Shown one piece after another: positions 35,931 through 49,439 of a stretch of DNA of 64,000 nt. The notes under the pieces were generated by a model. It made no database searches, was not told where the DNA came from, and worked only from the letters and a program-made list of their open reading frames with translations. Both the position numbers and the translations under genes were made by a program. How positions within the stretch are numbered: position 1 is the stretch's first letter; every line of letters begins with the position of its first letter. Source of the stretch: Leucaena leucocephala (Eukaryota > Streptophyta > Magnoliopsida > Fabales > Fabaceae). The stretch covers positions 10,194,848 to 10,258,847 of the forward strand of contig CM073527.1 of NCBI GenBank assembly GCA_037074615.1. Reading direction: 5' to 3'.

Positions 35931-38900
35931 TGTAACATCCTTACTTTCATATGTCTTAGGGACCATTCAGTAACATTTAGAACCACTTACAAGACCTTGA
36001 AAGTCCATTAGCCAAATCTGGAATTTTACTCTTTCTCAGGTTACTGTTCATATGGTATTCCAGATTACGCAATAAATTTTGAAAAATCATAATTAATTCT
36101 AGAAAACTCAAAATGAAGTGGTTCAAAAGGATATGTGAAGCTAACCTCTTTAACTTTAAGGGAAAAATAATTTCTAGACTAAATGATTAGCCAATTAATA
36201 CAGTTTATTCATTGAAGTTTACTGTTTATTTGGTCAAAACTTCTAGAAACAGATTCTGGTCCCTTACTTTGGAAATTCATTTCTCTTGTTATACACATCC
36301 AAATGAAGCATTCTACATATAAATTTAAAGCTCTAGATGTGTTCTACACATTTGTAAAATTTCATGAAATAATTCCTTCATTTACTAGGTCAAACTGAAG
36401 CCACAACAAAACTGCTTTAGGACCTATGTTTTTACCATTTCAGTTTCCTTTCTTTTACTTTCAATAATTGTTCCAGCATGCATAAGCCATCAAATAAACT
36501 TCTCAATATTACTATACATCATGTACATATGCCATAAGTATTACAAATAGTTTCATTACATAAATGGATACCTTATATGGCATTTACATACATAGATAAT
36601 CCATAGCATACGCTAGGATCTCAATTACTTCCATTCCTTTATTCCATTCTTTAGCTCTTCTCCATGCATATATTTTCCATTATGCTTGACCTAAATTGGT
36701 TGGTTATAGAAGAGTGAGATTCTAGGTAATCTCAGTAGGAAACATTACCACTTAAATATTCAAGATGGATGCTAATGTATGATATGTAATTTCATTAAAC
36801 TTTCTTTGACTAGTGACATGCCATCATGCTATATAATCTTACATAAAGTGCATGGCCATGGAAAACATGATATTCACAATACATTCAACATCATTTATCA
36901 TGTCACAACATCATTCAAATATCATATATATGTCAACACATAAGCATACTACATCAAGCACATAAAGAGGTAAGTTCACTACCTTGCACTTAAGCTTTCC
37001 TCTTAATCTTTTGCACTTGTTCCCTAGCTTTCCAACCATGAAGCCTTTATGTCAATCACTTCCCAACATCTTCTTGGATGTTTTATGGTCCTAAACACAT
37101 TCATATTCACCACATAATTCATTAGGACTCATGAACTCCAATCAATTCAAGACTAACCTTGTTACACTCTTTATTATCATAATTTTCTCTAATCTTCACT
37201 AATCCACTTGGCTCTTGAACCAATTGATCTCTTGACTTTAACCTACACAATTTCATCTTTTGAATCCATCTATGAGCTTAGAATCATGAAATTCCAGCTC
37301 CTTCATGGCCTACTGTATAGAACTGAACTTATGCATACAATTCTTTCAAAAATTTTCATTTTGATTCTAATGCTTCACATACTTGTTTCTCCACTTTACC
37401 CCACACAACTTTTCATTTTAAAACCATTGGAAGCATCAAAATATTAAATTCCAATCACTGTTCATGCGAGTGAACAGTAACCATGAAGAATTTCAAAAAC
37501 TATAATCTTGGAATTTCAATGTTTCCAAGGTTCAAAACCTTTTCAACCCTACACAAAATCATCATATAAATTCAATGGAAGCATTAAATCATTGAAATTC
37601 CATTTCCTTCCCTCATGAAAAGTGCAGACCAAATAGGGTATACCATGGCATAGTCAAGAATATCAACTTGATTCAACAACCAATCACTTAACTTGTTTGT
37701 TTAAGCTTCAATCATATGTTTCTAACTTTAATTTCTTCTTTCCCCTTTCATCTAAGGTTTTGGGTAGCACCAACCGTTATAGAAAAATCAAATTTCCCCC
37801 ATGAAAACCCTAAGTTCAAGCTACCAAATCAACGGAAAATAAGCTAGGAGAGATTGCTTACCTTTAATCTCTAGCTTGCTTGAACTTTGGTACCTTGAAT
37901 CTTCCTTGTCTTGGCTTGAGCTTTCATTTTGCAAGAGTTTTCCCAAGGGTTGACAAGCCACGGTTTGGATGCAGATTTGAGGGGGTATTTATAGAAAAAT
38001 CTTGGTGAAAATCAATGGCCAAGATTAGTTTTTACTCTATTTGATCAAGGCCCACATTTAATCTTGGATTTTTCTTTTTCATAAAAGAATAATTATGACA
38101 TCATGTTGGACAGCTCAAGGGACACCCCATGGGGGTATGTGGTGAAATTCTATTGGGGGAAGCTTCTAGAAAAATTCTAGTCCAATCCGGTACCGATCGA
38201 AGTAGTTTCATAACAACCAGACTATTTTCTGTTCCTAATTTTTTATAATATACCAGGATATGTATTCTATCTTGGAAATCAATGTCTAGGTTTCTCATAC
38301 CATTGAAAATGATATACTGAATATTTATCTGCCATCCATCCCCTTGGAAAATGACCAAAATACCCTTGGTGTCCTTTCTGCACTGTACTAACCCTAAGGG
38401 CATAATCGTCATTTTACCCCTCTTTGCACTACCTGAGAGCATATACTAGCTCTGAATAATCATATTTATACTTTATGACACATTTTTGTCTTGTCCAGAA
38501 TGACCAAAATGCCCTCTATCCATCACCGGTATAATATAGGCATTTAAGGGTATTTTCGTAATTTCGCACTTTTTCTGGATTGCTCTGGACTCTGGCCCAC
38601 TTAACTGTCCAGTCACCATACTGTGCTCATGATGACGCCATTTGGTCATTAATATGTGCTCATTGCCTTTATTACTTTTATGGCCCAATTCACAAGACAT
38701 CTCTCCCGATCCTATTTATCAGGTATTTTATTTTACCGTAAAATTCCATAAGAACTCTACAGGATTCCTTTTCTGACTCTGTCAGTTTTATAAATTCTTA
38801 TATTAAATATAGGAATTTACTATAAAATTTCATCTGATCCTGAGATCCAAAAAATACAGTAATAATTTCTTCTAATTTCAGAAATTTATATCAATTAATC

Positions 38901-39305
38901 GAGACCTCAAATCGAAATTCTATAACTCCTTAAACTGACCAGAATCACTTTGTCTATCTACTGGTAAAATTTGAGTCTAATCTGATTCTGGATATTTTTG
39001 GCCTGTTTTGGCTCAACTTTCTCATATTTACATTTAGGTCCTTGAGCTTTTGAATAATTGCACTTAGACCCTTCGACTTTTAGCTATTTACGGTTAAGTC
39101 CCTTTTAAAAAATACAATTAAGGGCCCAACTTTAGTTTCTACTTTTACGTTTTGCCTTTAACCTTTTCTACTTTTCGTTTTAGTCCTTCTCTTTCTTCAA
39201 GACTCATATAACCTTTATCATTTATTCTGATCTTCGACATAATCCTTTCTAAACCTCTTTCCGCTATCAGTACTATACGAATAGGAAAAAATTTAGGATA
39301 TGACA
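35931..39305 (-). repeat. Solo LTR B (3375 bp), inserted in LTR A
   Basis: Ends on the minus strand are TGTCATATCC and GGATGTTACA. A perfect five-base duplication ATATA flanks it (35926-35930, 39306-39310). On both sides the sequence continues LTR A without loss, which proves the nesting. TATA box near 37986-37993, leader ORF 37927-37871, splice donor at 37861-37860. Confidence 0.93.
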
Positions 39306-39363
39306 ATATATCATTGAAATTTTATCTCCTTCTATAATGAACAGTGCAAACCAAAATGGTCCA

Positions 39364-42300
39364 TGTCATATCCTAAATTTTTCCCTATCTGTATAGTACT
39401 GATAGTGGAAAGACACTTAGAAAGGATTATGATAAAGGTTAAATGAGTCATGAAGAAAGAGAAGGACTTGAAGGCAAAAAGTGAAGGTAGAAATAAAAGA
39501 GTTGGGCCCTTAAGTGTAATTTTCAAAAGTTAAGGGGCTAAAATAAAAGTAGCCAAAAGTTTAGGGGCCTAAGTGCAATTATGCAAAAGTACATGGACCT
39601 AAATATAATTATGGAAAAGTTAAGCCAAAACAGGCCAAAAATGCCCAGAATCAAATCAGACTCAAATTTTACTAGTAGATAGACAAAATTATTCCGGTTA
39701 GTTTAACGCAACACAGAATTTTGATTTGAGGTTCCGATTAATTGATATAAATTCCTGAAGTTAGAAGAATTATTACAGTATTTTTCATACATTAGAATCA
39801 GATGGGATATTATATAAAATTCCCATATTTAATATAAGAATTTATAAAGTTGACACAGTCAGAAAAGGAATCCTGTAGAAGCCTTACTGGATTTTACGGT
39901 CAAATAAAATACCCGATAAATAGGATCAGGTGAGATTTATTGTGAATTGTGCCATAAAGGTAATGAGACTAATGAGCCCATACCAAGACCCAAATGGCGC
40001 CATAATGAGCCCAATAAATTAGTGAGATAGTTATGTGGGCTAGAGTCCAGAGCAGTCCAAGAAAAGTGCTAAATTATGAAAATGCCCCTAGATACCCATA
40101 ACGTACCAGTGATGGATAAAGGGCCTTCTAGTCATTCTGGACAGGCCAAAAATGTGTAAGATGGTATAAAGATGATTAATTAGAGCCAATAAATACTCTG
40201 ATGATGTTTGAAAAGACGATAATACCCTTTGAGAAATTAAAGTAAAATTGGACACTGATAAAGGGTTAAAGAAACTATAGGGAATTTTTAGCAGGACTTC
40301 TAGGTTTTAGAAAATTATGAGACTTTACAGGGAATTCATTTTATATTAGAATGAATTTCTAAAAATGTTAGAACTGTTAAAAGAGGTGTCTAGTATTTAT
40401 TTCAAAATCAAGATATTTTAAGAATATCGGTATAAGAAAAGTACCTTGGGATTTGTGCCAATTAGCTATTAGACCCAAGGAAGGCCTATGGAAGCCCAAA
40501 ATTTCGTGCTAGGGCAGCCCATTAAGTCCCAAGAGTTGTCTTGGAGCCCAAGTCCAATAATGAATAATTTATGAATTTTTGAAAAGAAAAAAATGGATAA
40601 AGTGTGAATTATGGCTTGCACATGGTGGGACCCACACACCCACACACTTGGCGTCCATGACAAGGGGGAGGAGAAGATTTTTGTCATGTGGATTTATCTC
40701 AAGTTGGCTTGGAGAGTAAGCTTGATGTAAGAACAAATATGAGCCATTAGATCAATGTGTACAAAGTGATCTTGGCCATTCATTTTCCATGGAATTTTTC
40801 TATAAATAGCCCCTCAATTCTGCAGCCAAACCGTGATCAAAGAACCCTTGGGAAAACTCTTGCAAAATGAAAACTCAAGCCAAGACAAAGAAGATTCAAG
40901 ATTCCAAAGTTCAAGCAAGCTAGAGATTAAAGGTAAGCAATCTCTCCTAGCTTATTTTCCTTTGATTTAGGAGATTGAACTTAGGGTTTTCATGGGAGAA
41001 AAGTTGAGTTTTATCTAAGGGAAGGTGCTGCCAAAAAACCTTAGATGAAAGGGGAAAGAAGAAATTAAAGTTAGAAACATATGATTGAAGCTTAAACAAG
41101 CTAGTTAAGTGATTGGTTGTTGAATCAAGTTGATATTCTTGACTTTGCCAAGAGGCAACCTGTTTGGTATGCACTGTTCATGAGGGAAGGAAATTGAATT
41201 TCAATGATTTAATGTTTCCATTGAATTTAGATGATGATTTTGTGTAGGATTGGAAAGGTTTTGAACCTTGAAAGCATTGAAATTCCAAGATTATAGTTTT
41301 TGAAACCCTTCTCTGTTACTGTTCACTCGCATGAACAGTGATTGCAATTTCATGACTTTGATGCTTCCAATGGTTTTAAAATGAAAAATTGTGTGGGATA
41401 AAGTAGAGAAACAAGTATGGGAAGAATTGGAATCAAAATGAGATTTTTTGAAAGAATTGAGTGCAGTTTCGGTTCTATACAGCATGTGATGAAGGAGCTG
41501 GAATTTCATGATTCTAAGCTCATAAATGGACTCAAAAGATGAAATTGTGTAAGGTAAAGTCAAGACATCAATTGATTCAAAGATCAAGTCCATTAGTTAA
41601 GATTAAGGAAAGTTAATGGGCTTAATGTTCAAGAAGAAGTTATGTTAGTTAAAGTGAGTTTAATGCTCAAGGAAGTTAAATTGTGATGAATGAATGATTA
41701 TGTGATGTTAGGAATTGATTAGTATGCTCCAAGAGAGGCAGCCACATGTTCAAGAAGAGTGAGAAGAAGGAAGCAAGTTAAGGGGAAAGAAAGTCAAGTG
41801 TTCAAGGTAGTAAACTTATCCTAAACTTGTATGCATTGAATGTTATGCTTGATTGTGCTATGGCTTGATTGAATTGTGTTGCCTATGTACTCATGTATGA
41901 AGCTCTGTTTATATGTTTACTTTGGCCAATTGTATTTCATATGTAACATGAAAGCATGCACATGACACAATAGTAACACTTTCACAAGCAAGTACAAATA
42001 GTTACATTAATGCATGCATTGTTTAGTACCATTTGCTACTGAGGTTTCCCCCAAAATCTCATCCCTTTCCATGTAATCCCAATCTCACAGGTTTATGAAT
42101 GATGAAAGAGGATGATGAAGCATGAAGAAAAGCTAGGGATTGGATAGTATATATGTTATGTGAATGTGTAATGTTGTTGTATGACTAATGTAAGCAGTGA
42201 TGGTCATGATTTAATGAAAAATAGTAAATGATGGAATAAATGTATGAAATTTTACATACATTTAGATGACATGCCAAGCTTCGTTTTGACACCAAGAATA

Positions 42301-42678
42301 CTTTATTTAGATATCTGTACAATGAGAACTGATTTTCCAAAGTAAGGGACCAGAATCTGTTTCCAGGATGTTTGACCAAATGAACAGTAAAATTTGGCGA
42401 ATAAACTGTATTAATTGGATAATCATTTGGTCTGGAAATTATTTTTTCCTTAAATTTCAAGACGTTATATTCATGTATCTTTTTGAACCACTTCATTTCA
42501 ATTTTTCTAGAATTAGTTATAATTTTTTGAAGTTAGTTGCGTAATCTGGAATACCATATGAACAGTAACCCGAGAAAGGGTAAAATTCCAGATTTAGCTA
42601 ATAAACTTCCAATGTCTTGTAAGTGATTCTAAAAGCTACTGATTGGTCCCTAATACGTATGAAAGTAAGGTTATTACA
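39364..42678 (+). repeat. Solo LTR C (3315 bp), inserted in LTR A in opposite orientation
   Basis: TGTCATATCC ... GGTTATTACA. The flanking five bases are GTCCA (39359-39363) and GTTGA (42679-42683), an imperfect duplication. LTR A sequence stops before it and resumes after it. The TATA box TATAAATAG is at 40801-40809. Confidence 0.88.
40867..40923 (+). CDS. 18-codon leader ORF in LTR C
   Basis: MKTQAKTKKIQDSKVQAS starts 66 nt after the TATA box. Its stop is 9 nt before a strong splice donor (AAAG/GTAAGC, GT at 40933). Equivalent ORFs of identical length occur in LTR A (42970-42914), B (37927-37871) and D (46323-46267), with substitutions but no indel or premature stop. In LTR E it is broken. 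It could be a translated upstream ORF or a conserved nucleotide element such as a packaging or splicing signal. Confidence 0.35.
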   Translation: MKTQAKTKKIQDSKVQAS

Positions 42679-44356
42679 GTTGAACCATGACAAAGTCAAG
42701 AATATCAACTTGATTCAACAACCAATCACCTAACTAGTTTGTTTAAGCTTCAATGACATATCTCTAACTTTAATTTCTTCTTTCTACTTTCATCTAAGGT
42801 TTTGGACAGCACAAACACCTTAGAGAAAACTCAACTTTCTTTCATGAAAACCCTAAGTTCAAGCTCCCAAATCAAAGGAAAATAAGTTAGGATAGATATC
42901 TTACCTTTAATCTCTAGCTTGCTTGAACTTTGGTAACTTGAATCTTCTTTGTTTTAGCTTGAATTTTCATTTTGCAAGAGGTTCCCCAAGGGTTCTTGTT
43001 CCACAGCTTGTATTAGAAATTGGGGGGTGTTTATAGCCAAATTCCATGGAAAATGAATGGCCAAGATCACTTTGTGTACTATTTGATCTAATGGCTCATA
43101 TTTAATCTTAGATTTAACGTTTCTAAAAAGCTAACTATTACATCAATCATGACATCATCAAGGCACAACTTATAGGTCTATGTGGCGTCATTCCTAGGGA
43201 AAGAAGCTTCTAGAAAAATTCTAGTCCAATCCAGTACTAGCTCAGTCATATTTCCTAAAAACCAGACTGTTTTATAAATCTAATTTTTCTTAGATTCCAT
43301 AATATGCTTTCTAATCTTAAATTAAGTATATGGATTCTTCCTACCATTGACATTCTTGGACTGGGCCTAAACTTAGTTACAGATCCCTTGGTAATTTACC
43401 AAAATGTCCCCTAATTCTTCTTCATTTACTTTAACATCTTAAGGGCATTATATCTTTTCACACCTCATCAGAGTATTCCCTGACCTTGGTCAACTATCCT
43501 AGGAATTCTCCTTGACCATCTAACCTTAGTCAAATGACCAAAATGCTCTTCGTCTAACTTTGATTTTGATTTTGATTCTGACTCTGACTCAATAACACAA
43601 CACAATGGAATGCTCAGTGACATTTTTATAATTTTATATTTTCTCCAGTCTTTATTAGCCCTATCCCACATACTTATTTAAAAATATTACTGGGCCTATA
43701 AGATGCCATTTTAGGCCCTTTACATGGTCTACTACCTTCATGGGCTTAACTCCCGAGAAATTCCCCCAAAATGTATTTATCGGGTATTTTAGTCTACTAT
43801 AATTTCCATAATAAATTCTACAGAACTCCTTTTTAAACTCTGTTAGTTTCATAAATTCTTATATTAATTATAGAAATTTACTGCCAAATTTCATATGATT
43901 ATGAGGTCCAGAGAATACTATATTAATTTCCCTTTTTCAGAAATTAATATAAATTTTTTGGACCTCATATCAAAATTATGTGTTGTGTGAAAGTGATCAA
44001 AATAATTTTCTCTATTTACTGGAAAAATTTGGGACTAATCTGATTCTAGGCATTTTTGGGCATTTTCTAGCTCAACTTTTAATAATTATCATTTTGCCCT
44101 TGAACTTTTAAAAATTACACTTTAGGCCCTCAACTTTTCATAATTACACTTAATGGCCCAAAGTTTATTTCTACTTTCATTTTTCCACCATAGAACCTTT
44201 AAACTTTTTATTTTAGTCCCTCATCTTTATACCTTTATTTAATCGTTATGTTTTCTTTCTATTTATTATCACAATCCTTTCCAAACATCTTTCCACTATT
44301 AGTATTATACAAATAGGGAAAAAGTACGATGTGACACTATAAAGGATATTTGCTGC

Positions 44357-47300
44357 TCTAACATCTTTACTTTTATACGTCTTAGGGACCATTCAGTAGT
44401 ATTTAGAACCACTTACAAGACCTTGCAAGTCCATTAGCCAAATCTGGAATTTTACTCTTTCTCCTGTTACTGTTCACATGGTATTCTAGATTACGCAATG
44501 AACTTCGAAAAATCAAAATTAATTATAGAAAACTCGAAATGAAGTGGTTCAAAAAGGTACCTGAAGATAACATCTTGAAATTTAAGGGAAAAATAATTTC
44601 CAGACCAAATGATTCGACAACTAATACAGTTTATTCGTCAAAAGTTACTGTTCATTTAGTCAAAAATCATGGAAGCAGTTTCTGGTCCCTTATTTTGGAA
44701 ATTCATTTCTCTTGATATACACCTCCAAATGAAATGTTCTACCTATTCACTTAAATATATGGATGTGTACTACATGCTCATAAAAGTTCTTGAAAAAATT
44801 CCTTTATTTGCTAGGTCAAACTAAAGCCAAAACAAAACTGCTTCAGGACCTAGTTTTTTACCATTTTAGTTTCCTTTCTTTCATTTTCCATAATTGTTCC
44901 AGCATACATAAATCATCTCTTTTACCTTTTCTGAATTTATATACATCATGGGGTTATACAATAATTGTTTCATACAATCTCATCACATAAATAGATACTT
45001 TACATGGCTTTGACATACATGGAAAGTGCATAGCATATGCTAACATCTTAAATACTTCACTTTTCTTCTTCCATGCTTTAACTCTTCTCCATGCATACAT
45101 TATCCATCATGCTTGACCTAAATTGGTTGGTTATGGGAGAGTGAGATTCTAGGGAATCTCAGTAGCAAACATTACCACTTAAATATGCAAGATGGATGCT
45201 AATGCATGATATGTAATTTCATTAAACTTTCTTTGACTAGTGACATGCCATCATGCTATATAATCTTACATAAAGTGCATGGCCATGGAAACATGTTATT
45301 CACAATACATTCAACATCATTTATCATGTCACAACATCATTCAAACAACATATACATGTTAACACATAAGCATACCACATCAAGTACATAAAGAGGTAAG
45401 TTCACTACCTTGCACTTAAGCTTTTCTCTTGACCTTTAGCCCTTGCTCCCTAACTTTCCAACCATGAAGCCTTTATGTCCATCACTTCCCAACATCTTCT
45501 TAGATGTTTTATGGTCCTAAACACATTCATATTCATCACATAATTCATTATGACTCATGAACTCCAACCATGTTCAAGACTAACTTTGTTACACTCTTTA
45601 TTGTTATAACTTTCTCTAATTTTCACTAATCCACTTGGCTCTTGAACCAATTGATGTATTGACTTTACCCTACACAATTTCATGTTTTGAATCCATTTAT
45701 GAGCTTAGAATCATGAAATTCCAGCTCCTTCATGGCCTGCTGTACAGAACTGAACATAAGCATATAATTCTTTCAAAAATTCTCATTTTGATTCTAATGC
45801 TTCCCATACTTGTTTCTCCACTTTACCCCACACAACTTTTCATTTTAAAACCATTGGAACCATCAAAATCATGACATTCTAATCACTGTTCATGTGAGTG
45901 AACAGTAACCGTGAAGGATTTCAAAAATTACAACCTTGAGATTTCAATGTTTCCAAGGTTCAAAACCTTTCCAATCCTACACAAAATCATCATACAAACT
46001 CAATGGAAGCATTAAATCATTGAAATTCCATTTCCTTCCCTCACAAAGTCAAGAATATCGACTTGATTCAACAACCAACCACTTAACTAGCTTATTTAAG
46101 CTTCAATCATAAGTTTCTAACTTTAATTTCTTCTTTTCCCTTTCATCTAGGGTTTTTGGGCGGCACAACACCTTAGAAAAAACTCAACTTTTTCCCATGA
46201 AGACCCTGAGTTCAAGCTCCCATATCAAAGGAAAATAAGGTAGGAGAGATTGCTTACCTTTAATCTCTAGCTTGCTTGAACTTTGGAGCCTTGAATCTTC
46301 TTTGTCTTGGCTTGAGTTTTCATTTTACAAGAGTTTCCCCAAGGGTTCTTTGCTCATGGTTTGGCTGCAGAATTGAGGGGCTATTTATAGAAAAATTCCA
46401 TGGAAAATGAATGGCCAAGATCACATTGTACACTATTTGATCTAATGGCTCATATTTGTTCTTACATCAAGCTTCCTCTCCAAGCCAACTTGAGATAAAT
46501 CCACATGACAAAAATCTTCTCCTCCCCCTTGTCTTGTACGCCAAGTGTGTGGGTGTGTGGGTCCCACCATGTGCAAGCCATAATTCACACTTTATCCTTT
46601 TTTTTGCTTTTCAAAAATTCAAAAATTATTCATTATTGGACTTGGGCTCCAAGACAACTCTTGGGACTTAATGGGCTGCCCTAGCACGAAATTTTGGGCT
46701 GCCATAGGCCTTCCTTGGGTCCAATAGCTAATTGGCACAAATCCCAAGGTACCTTTCTTATACCGATATTCTTAAAATATCCTGATTTTGAAATAAATAC
46801 TAGACACCTCTTTTAATGGTTCTAACATTTTTAGAAATTCATTCTAATATAAAATAAATTCCCTGTAAAGTGTCATAATTTTCTGAGACCCAGAAGTCCT
46901 GATAAAAATTCTCTACATTTCCTTTAACCCTTTATCGGTGTCCGATTTTACTTTAATTTCTAAAAAGGCATTATCGTCTTTTTAAACATCATCAGACTAT
47001 TTATTGGCTCTAATTAATAATCTTTATATCATCTTACATGTTTTTGGCCTGTCCAGAATGACCAGAATACCCTCCATCCATCACTGGTACAATAAGGCAT
47101 CCAGGGGCATTTTCGTAATTTTACACTTTTTCTGGACTGCTCTGGACTCTGGTCCACATAACTATCTCACTACTTTATTGGGCTCACTATAGCGCCATTT
47201 GGGCCTTGGTATGGTCTCCTTAGCCTTATTACCTTTATGGCACAATTCACAATAAATCTCACCCGATCCTATTTATCGGGTATTTTATTTCACCGTAAAA

Positions 47301-47835
47301 TCCCGTAAGGCTTCTACAGGATTTCTTTTCTAACTCTGTAAATTTTATAAATTCTTATATTAAATATGGGAATTTCCTATAATATCCCATCTGATTCTGA
47401 TGTCTAAAGAATATTGTAATAATTCTTCTGACTTCATAAATTTATATCAATTAATCGGGACCTCAAATTAAAATTCTATGTTGCGTTAAACTGACCGAAA
47501 TAATTTTGTCTATCTACTGGTAAAATTTGAGTCTGATATGATTCTGAGCATTTTTGGCCTATTTTGGCTCAACTTTTCCATAATTACATTTAGGTCCCTG
47601 ACTTTTTACTTAATTATATTTAAGTCCCTAAACTTTTAGAAATTACCACTTTTGGCCCAATATTTATTTCTACTTTAACTTTTGGCCTTTCACCTTTTCC
47701 AATTTTTGTTTAGGTCCTTCTCTTTCTTCAATACTTATCTAACCTTTATTATTTCTTCTGATCTTCGTCATAATCTTTTCCAAACCTCTTTCCACTATCA
47801 GTATTATACAGATAGAGAAAAATTAGGATATGATA
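44357..47835 (-). repeat. Solo LTR D (3479 bp)
   Basis: A perfect target duplication GCTGC flanks it (44352-44356, 47836-47840). The terminal dinucleotides have mutated (minus strand TATCATATCC at the start; the end reads GATGTTAGA). It aligns with B along its length. Leader ORF 46323-46267, TATA box near 46383-46390 on the minus strand, splice donor at 46257-46256. Confidence 0.92.
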
Positions 47836-48556
47836 GCTGCTGTAGTAAGTTTCTACATGTGAAATAATTATTAAATTTGCACCACTTGTTGGATATCTGA
47901 ACTTCAATTTATTTGCTATCTGGTTCAATAGTTGAAAGAAAATAAAAGTAAAAAGAAGAAAAGTACAGAAAAGAGAAAGAAAGAAAGAAGAGATAGACTA
48001 GATGAAAATATGTGATATTCAACTTGTATGAAAGAAAATTTTGTGGTGACTTGTGATTCTCTATAGTTGCACAATTGAAATTATGATCAAGAATTGAAAT
48101 AGCTTGAAGAAGTAAGATCATGTATAGTATTTCATTAATCATTGACATATATTTTCATTTCATTACTTAGCCTTTCCAACATTACAACCTAATAACGACC
48201 CTTTGATTTGTAACCCTTGTGGCATGCAGTGGAGGAGATGTAGGATGGTTACAAGCCTATGGGAAGCCTAAGGTAGATGGTGGAGTGAAATTATCTTGAT
48301 AAGAGAATGAGTGAAATACTACACCTTGTGAGGAAATCTCAATCTAGGTTCTTACTATGATTTAATTGCATGAGTTAGATTCTTTGATTGATATGAGACT
48401 AGTTTGGATTATATTGTTTCCAATTGAAGGGAAAACATTGATGATTGCAAGGGCTTATTCCAAATTTATTTTGCCAAATTTGCTGAACATAAGTGTTTGA
48501 ATTTCAATTTTGATCCATAATTTTGCTCAGAGTACAAAAGCTAAGTGTGGGGGAAT
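47836..48556 (+). mobile_element. Athila-type family 1, 3' non-coding end and polypurine tract
   Basis: It continues the interrupted 3' region: A/G-rich stretch 47935-47995, then non-coding sequence to the purine tract GTGTGGGGGAA (48546-48555) directly before the LTR. The same order is seen before 21628. No ORF was found. Confidence 0.6.
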
Positions 48557-49430
48557 TGATAAACTTATATTTGTAGCGATTTTTAGTGTGTTTAAATAGA
48601 CCTTTATTATTGATTTTATCCCCATTTATCAATATATTGAGCAATTAATTAATAATATAAAATTGGAACATTTATGAATTAATTGACATAATTTTGGTCA
48701 TATATTGGAATATTTACCTTATTAGATAAATAATTTGTGTCTTTTAAATTCCCATTACAGGAAATGTCACTAAGCACCAGATCAATTTGATACTATAACT
48801 GAATTGGATAAATCATAATGTAATGGAAAAGAGATGGAAGTATGTGTTAGAAAATGAGCATTCACGTGGAAAGAGACATACACTATGGAACTTAGTTGGA
48901 TTTCCTATTTCTGCATAATTGATGCTTTGATTGATGTTCATCCTTGGACCGAGTTGGACATGATTGTGGTTAATTAGAGTAATCCATAGTAGAGTACAGT
49001 TGTATCTGCTTAATTCAGCATCTTCTATCTCAAGTTGAATTATTCTTATTTCTCTATTCAATGTCTGCGAGTTGTAGCTTTGATTGAGAATTTAGCTAGC
49101 GAGTTATTAGCTAAAATATTCTAATTCAACTGATTAACTCCAAATATTCTATGGATAATGAAGGTAAGGTAATCTCCAAGGGAACATACTTGTCATTGAT
49201 TCATCTCATCATCATAAACACTTAAAATCATAAAACAGTAGCATAGGATTTACATTCAGAATTAGTTTAAACACCTTATCTCACAATTCATCTTATTAAT
49301 TTGTTAAATTATGGCTCATTAGATTAATTAGGAACTTTAGCATCTATTTAGGCCCTTGTGAATTGACCTAGGTTAGTTTCACTTTATCATTGGTTAGCTT
49401 AGATTTGTTTAATAATTAAAATGACAATTA
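48557..49430 (+). repeat. Athila-type family 1 3' LTR (right end approximate)
   Basis: It starts TGATAAACTTATATTTGTAG and matches 13907-14239 for its first ~330 bp. The right boundary could not be fixed: I looked for the five bases that precede 13907 (GGCGA) and did not find them. Confidence 0.55.
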
Positions 49431-49439
49431 TCAAGTGGT

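Larger units (their letters stand above)
34490..44336 (-). repeat. Solo LTR A (TGTCATATCC family), itself split by LTRs B and C
   Basis: The target duplication CTATA (34485-34489 and 44337-44341) is perfect. Its own sequence is 34490-35930, 39311-39363 and 42684-44336, about 3.15 kb in all. The ends on the minus strand are TGTCACATCG and GGATGTTTCA. The 18-codon leader ORF is at 42970-42914, with the splice donor GT at 42904-42903. Confidence 0.9.

Noticed and set aside
37208..37447. 79-residue ORF, repeated at 45635-45874 and on the other strand at 41291-41593
   Set aside because: It recurs because it lies in the repeated LTR; it has no domain and is broken in other copies.
38101..38442. 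113-residue minus-strand ORF
   Set aside because: It lies inside LTR B and is not kept in the equivalent part of A, C or D.
43558..43590. Microsatellite of TTTGAT units
   Set aside because: Only a few imperfect units within LTR A; not a distinct feature.
13907..48890. A fully intact Athila element between the two family-1 LTRs
   Set aside because: Gag and protease are not found, a family-2 LTR lies inside, and no target duplication was found, so one complete element cannot be claimed.
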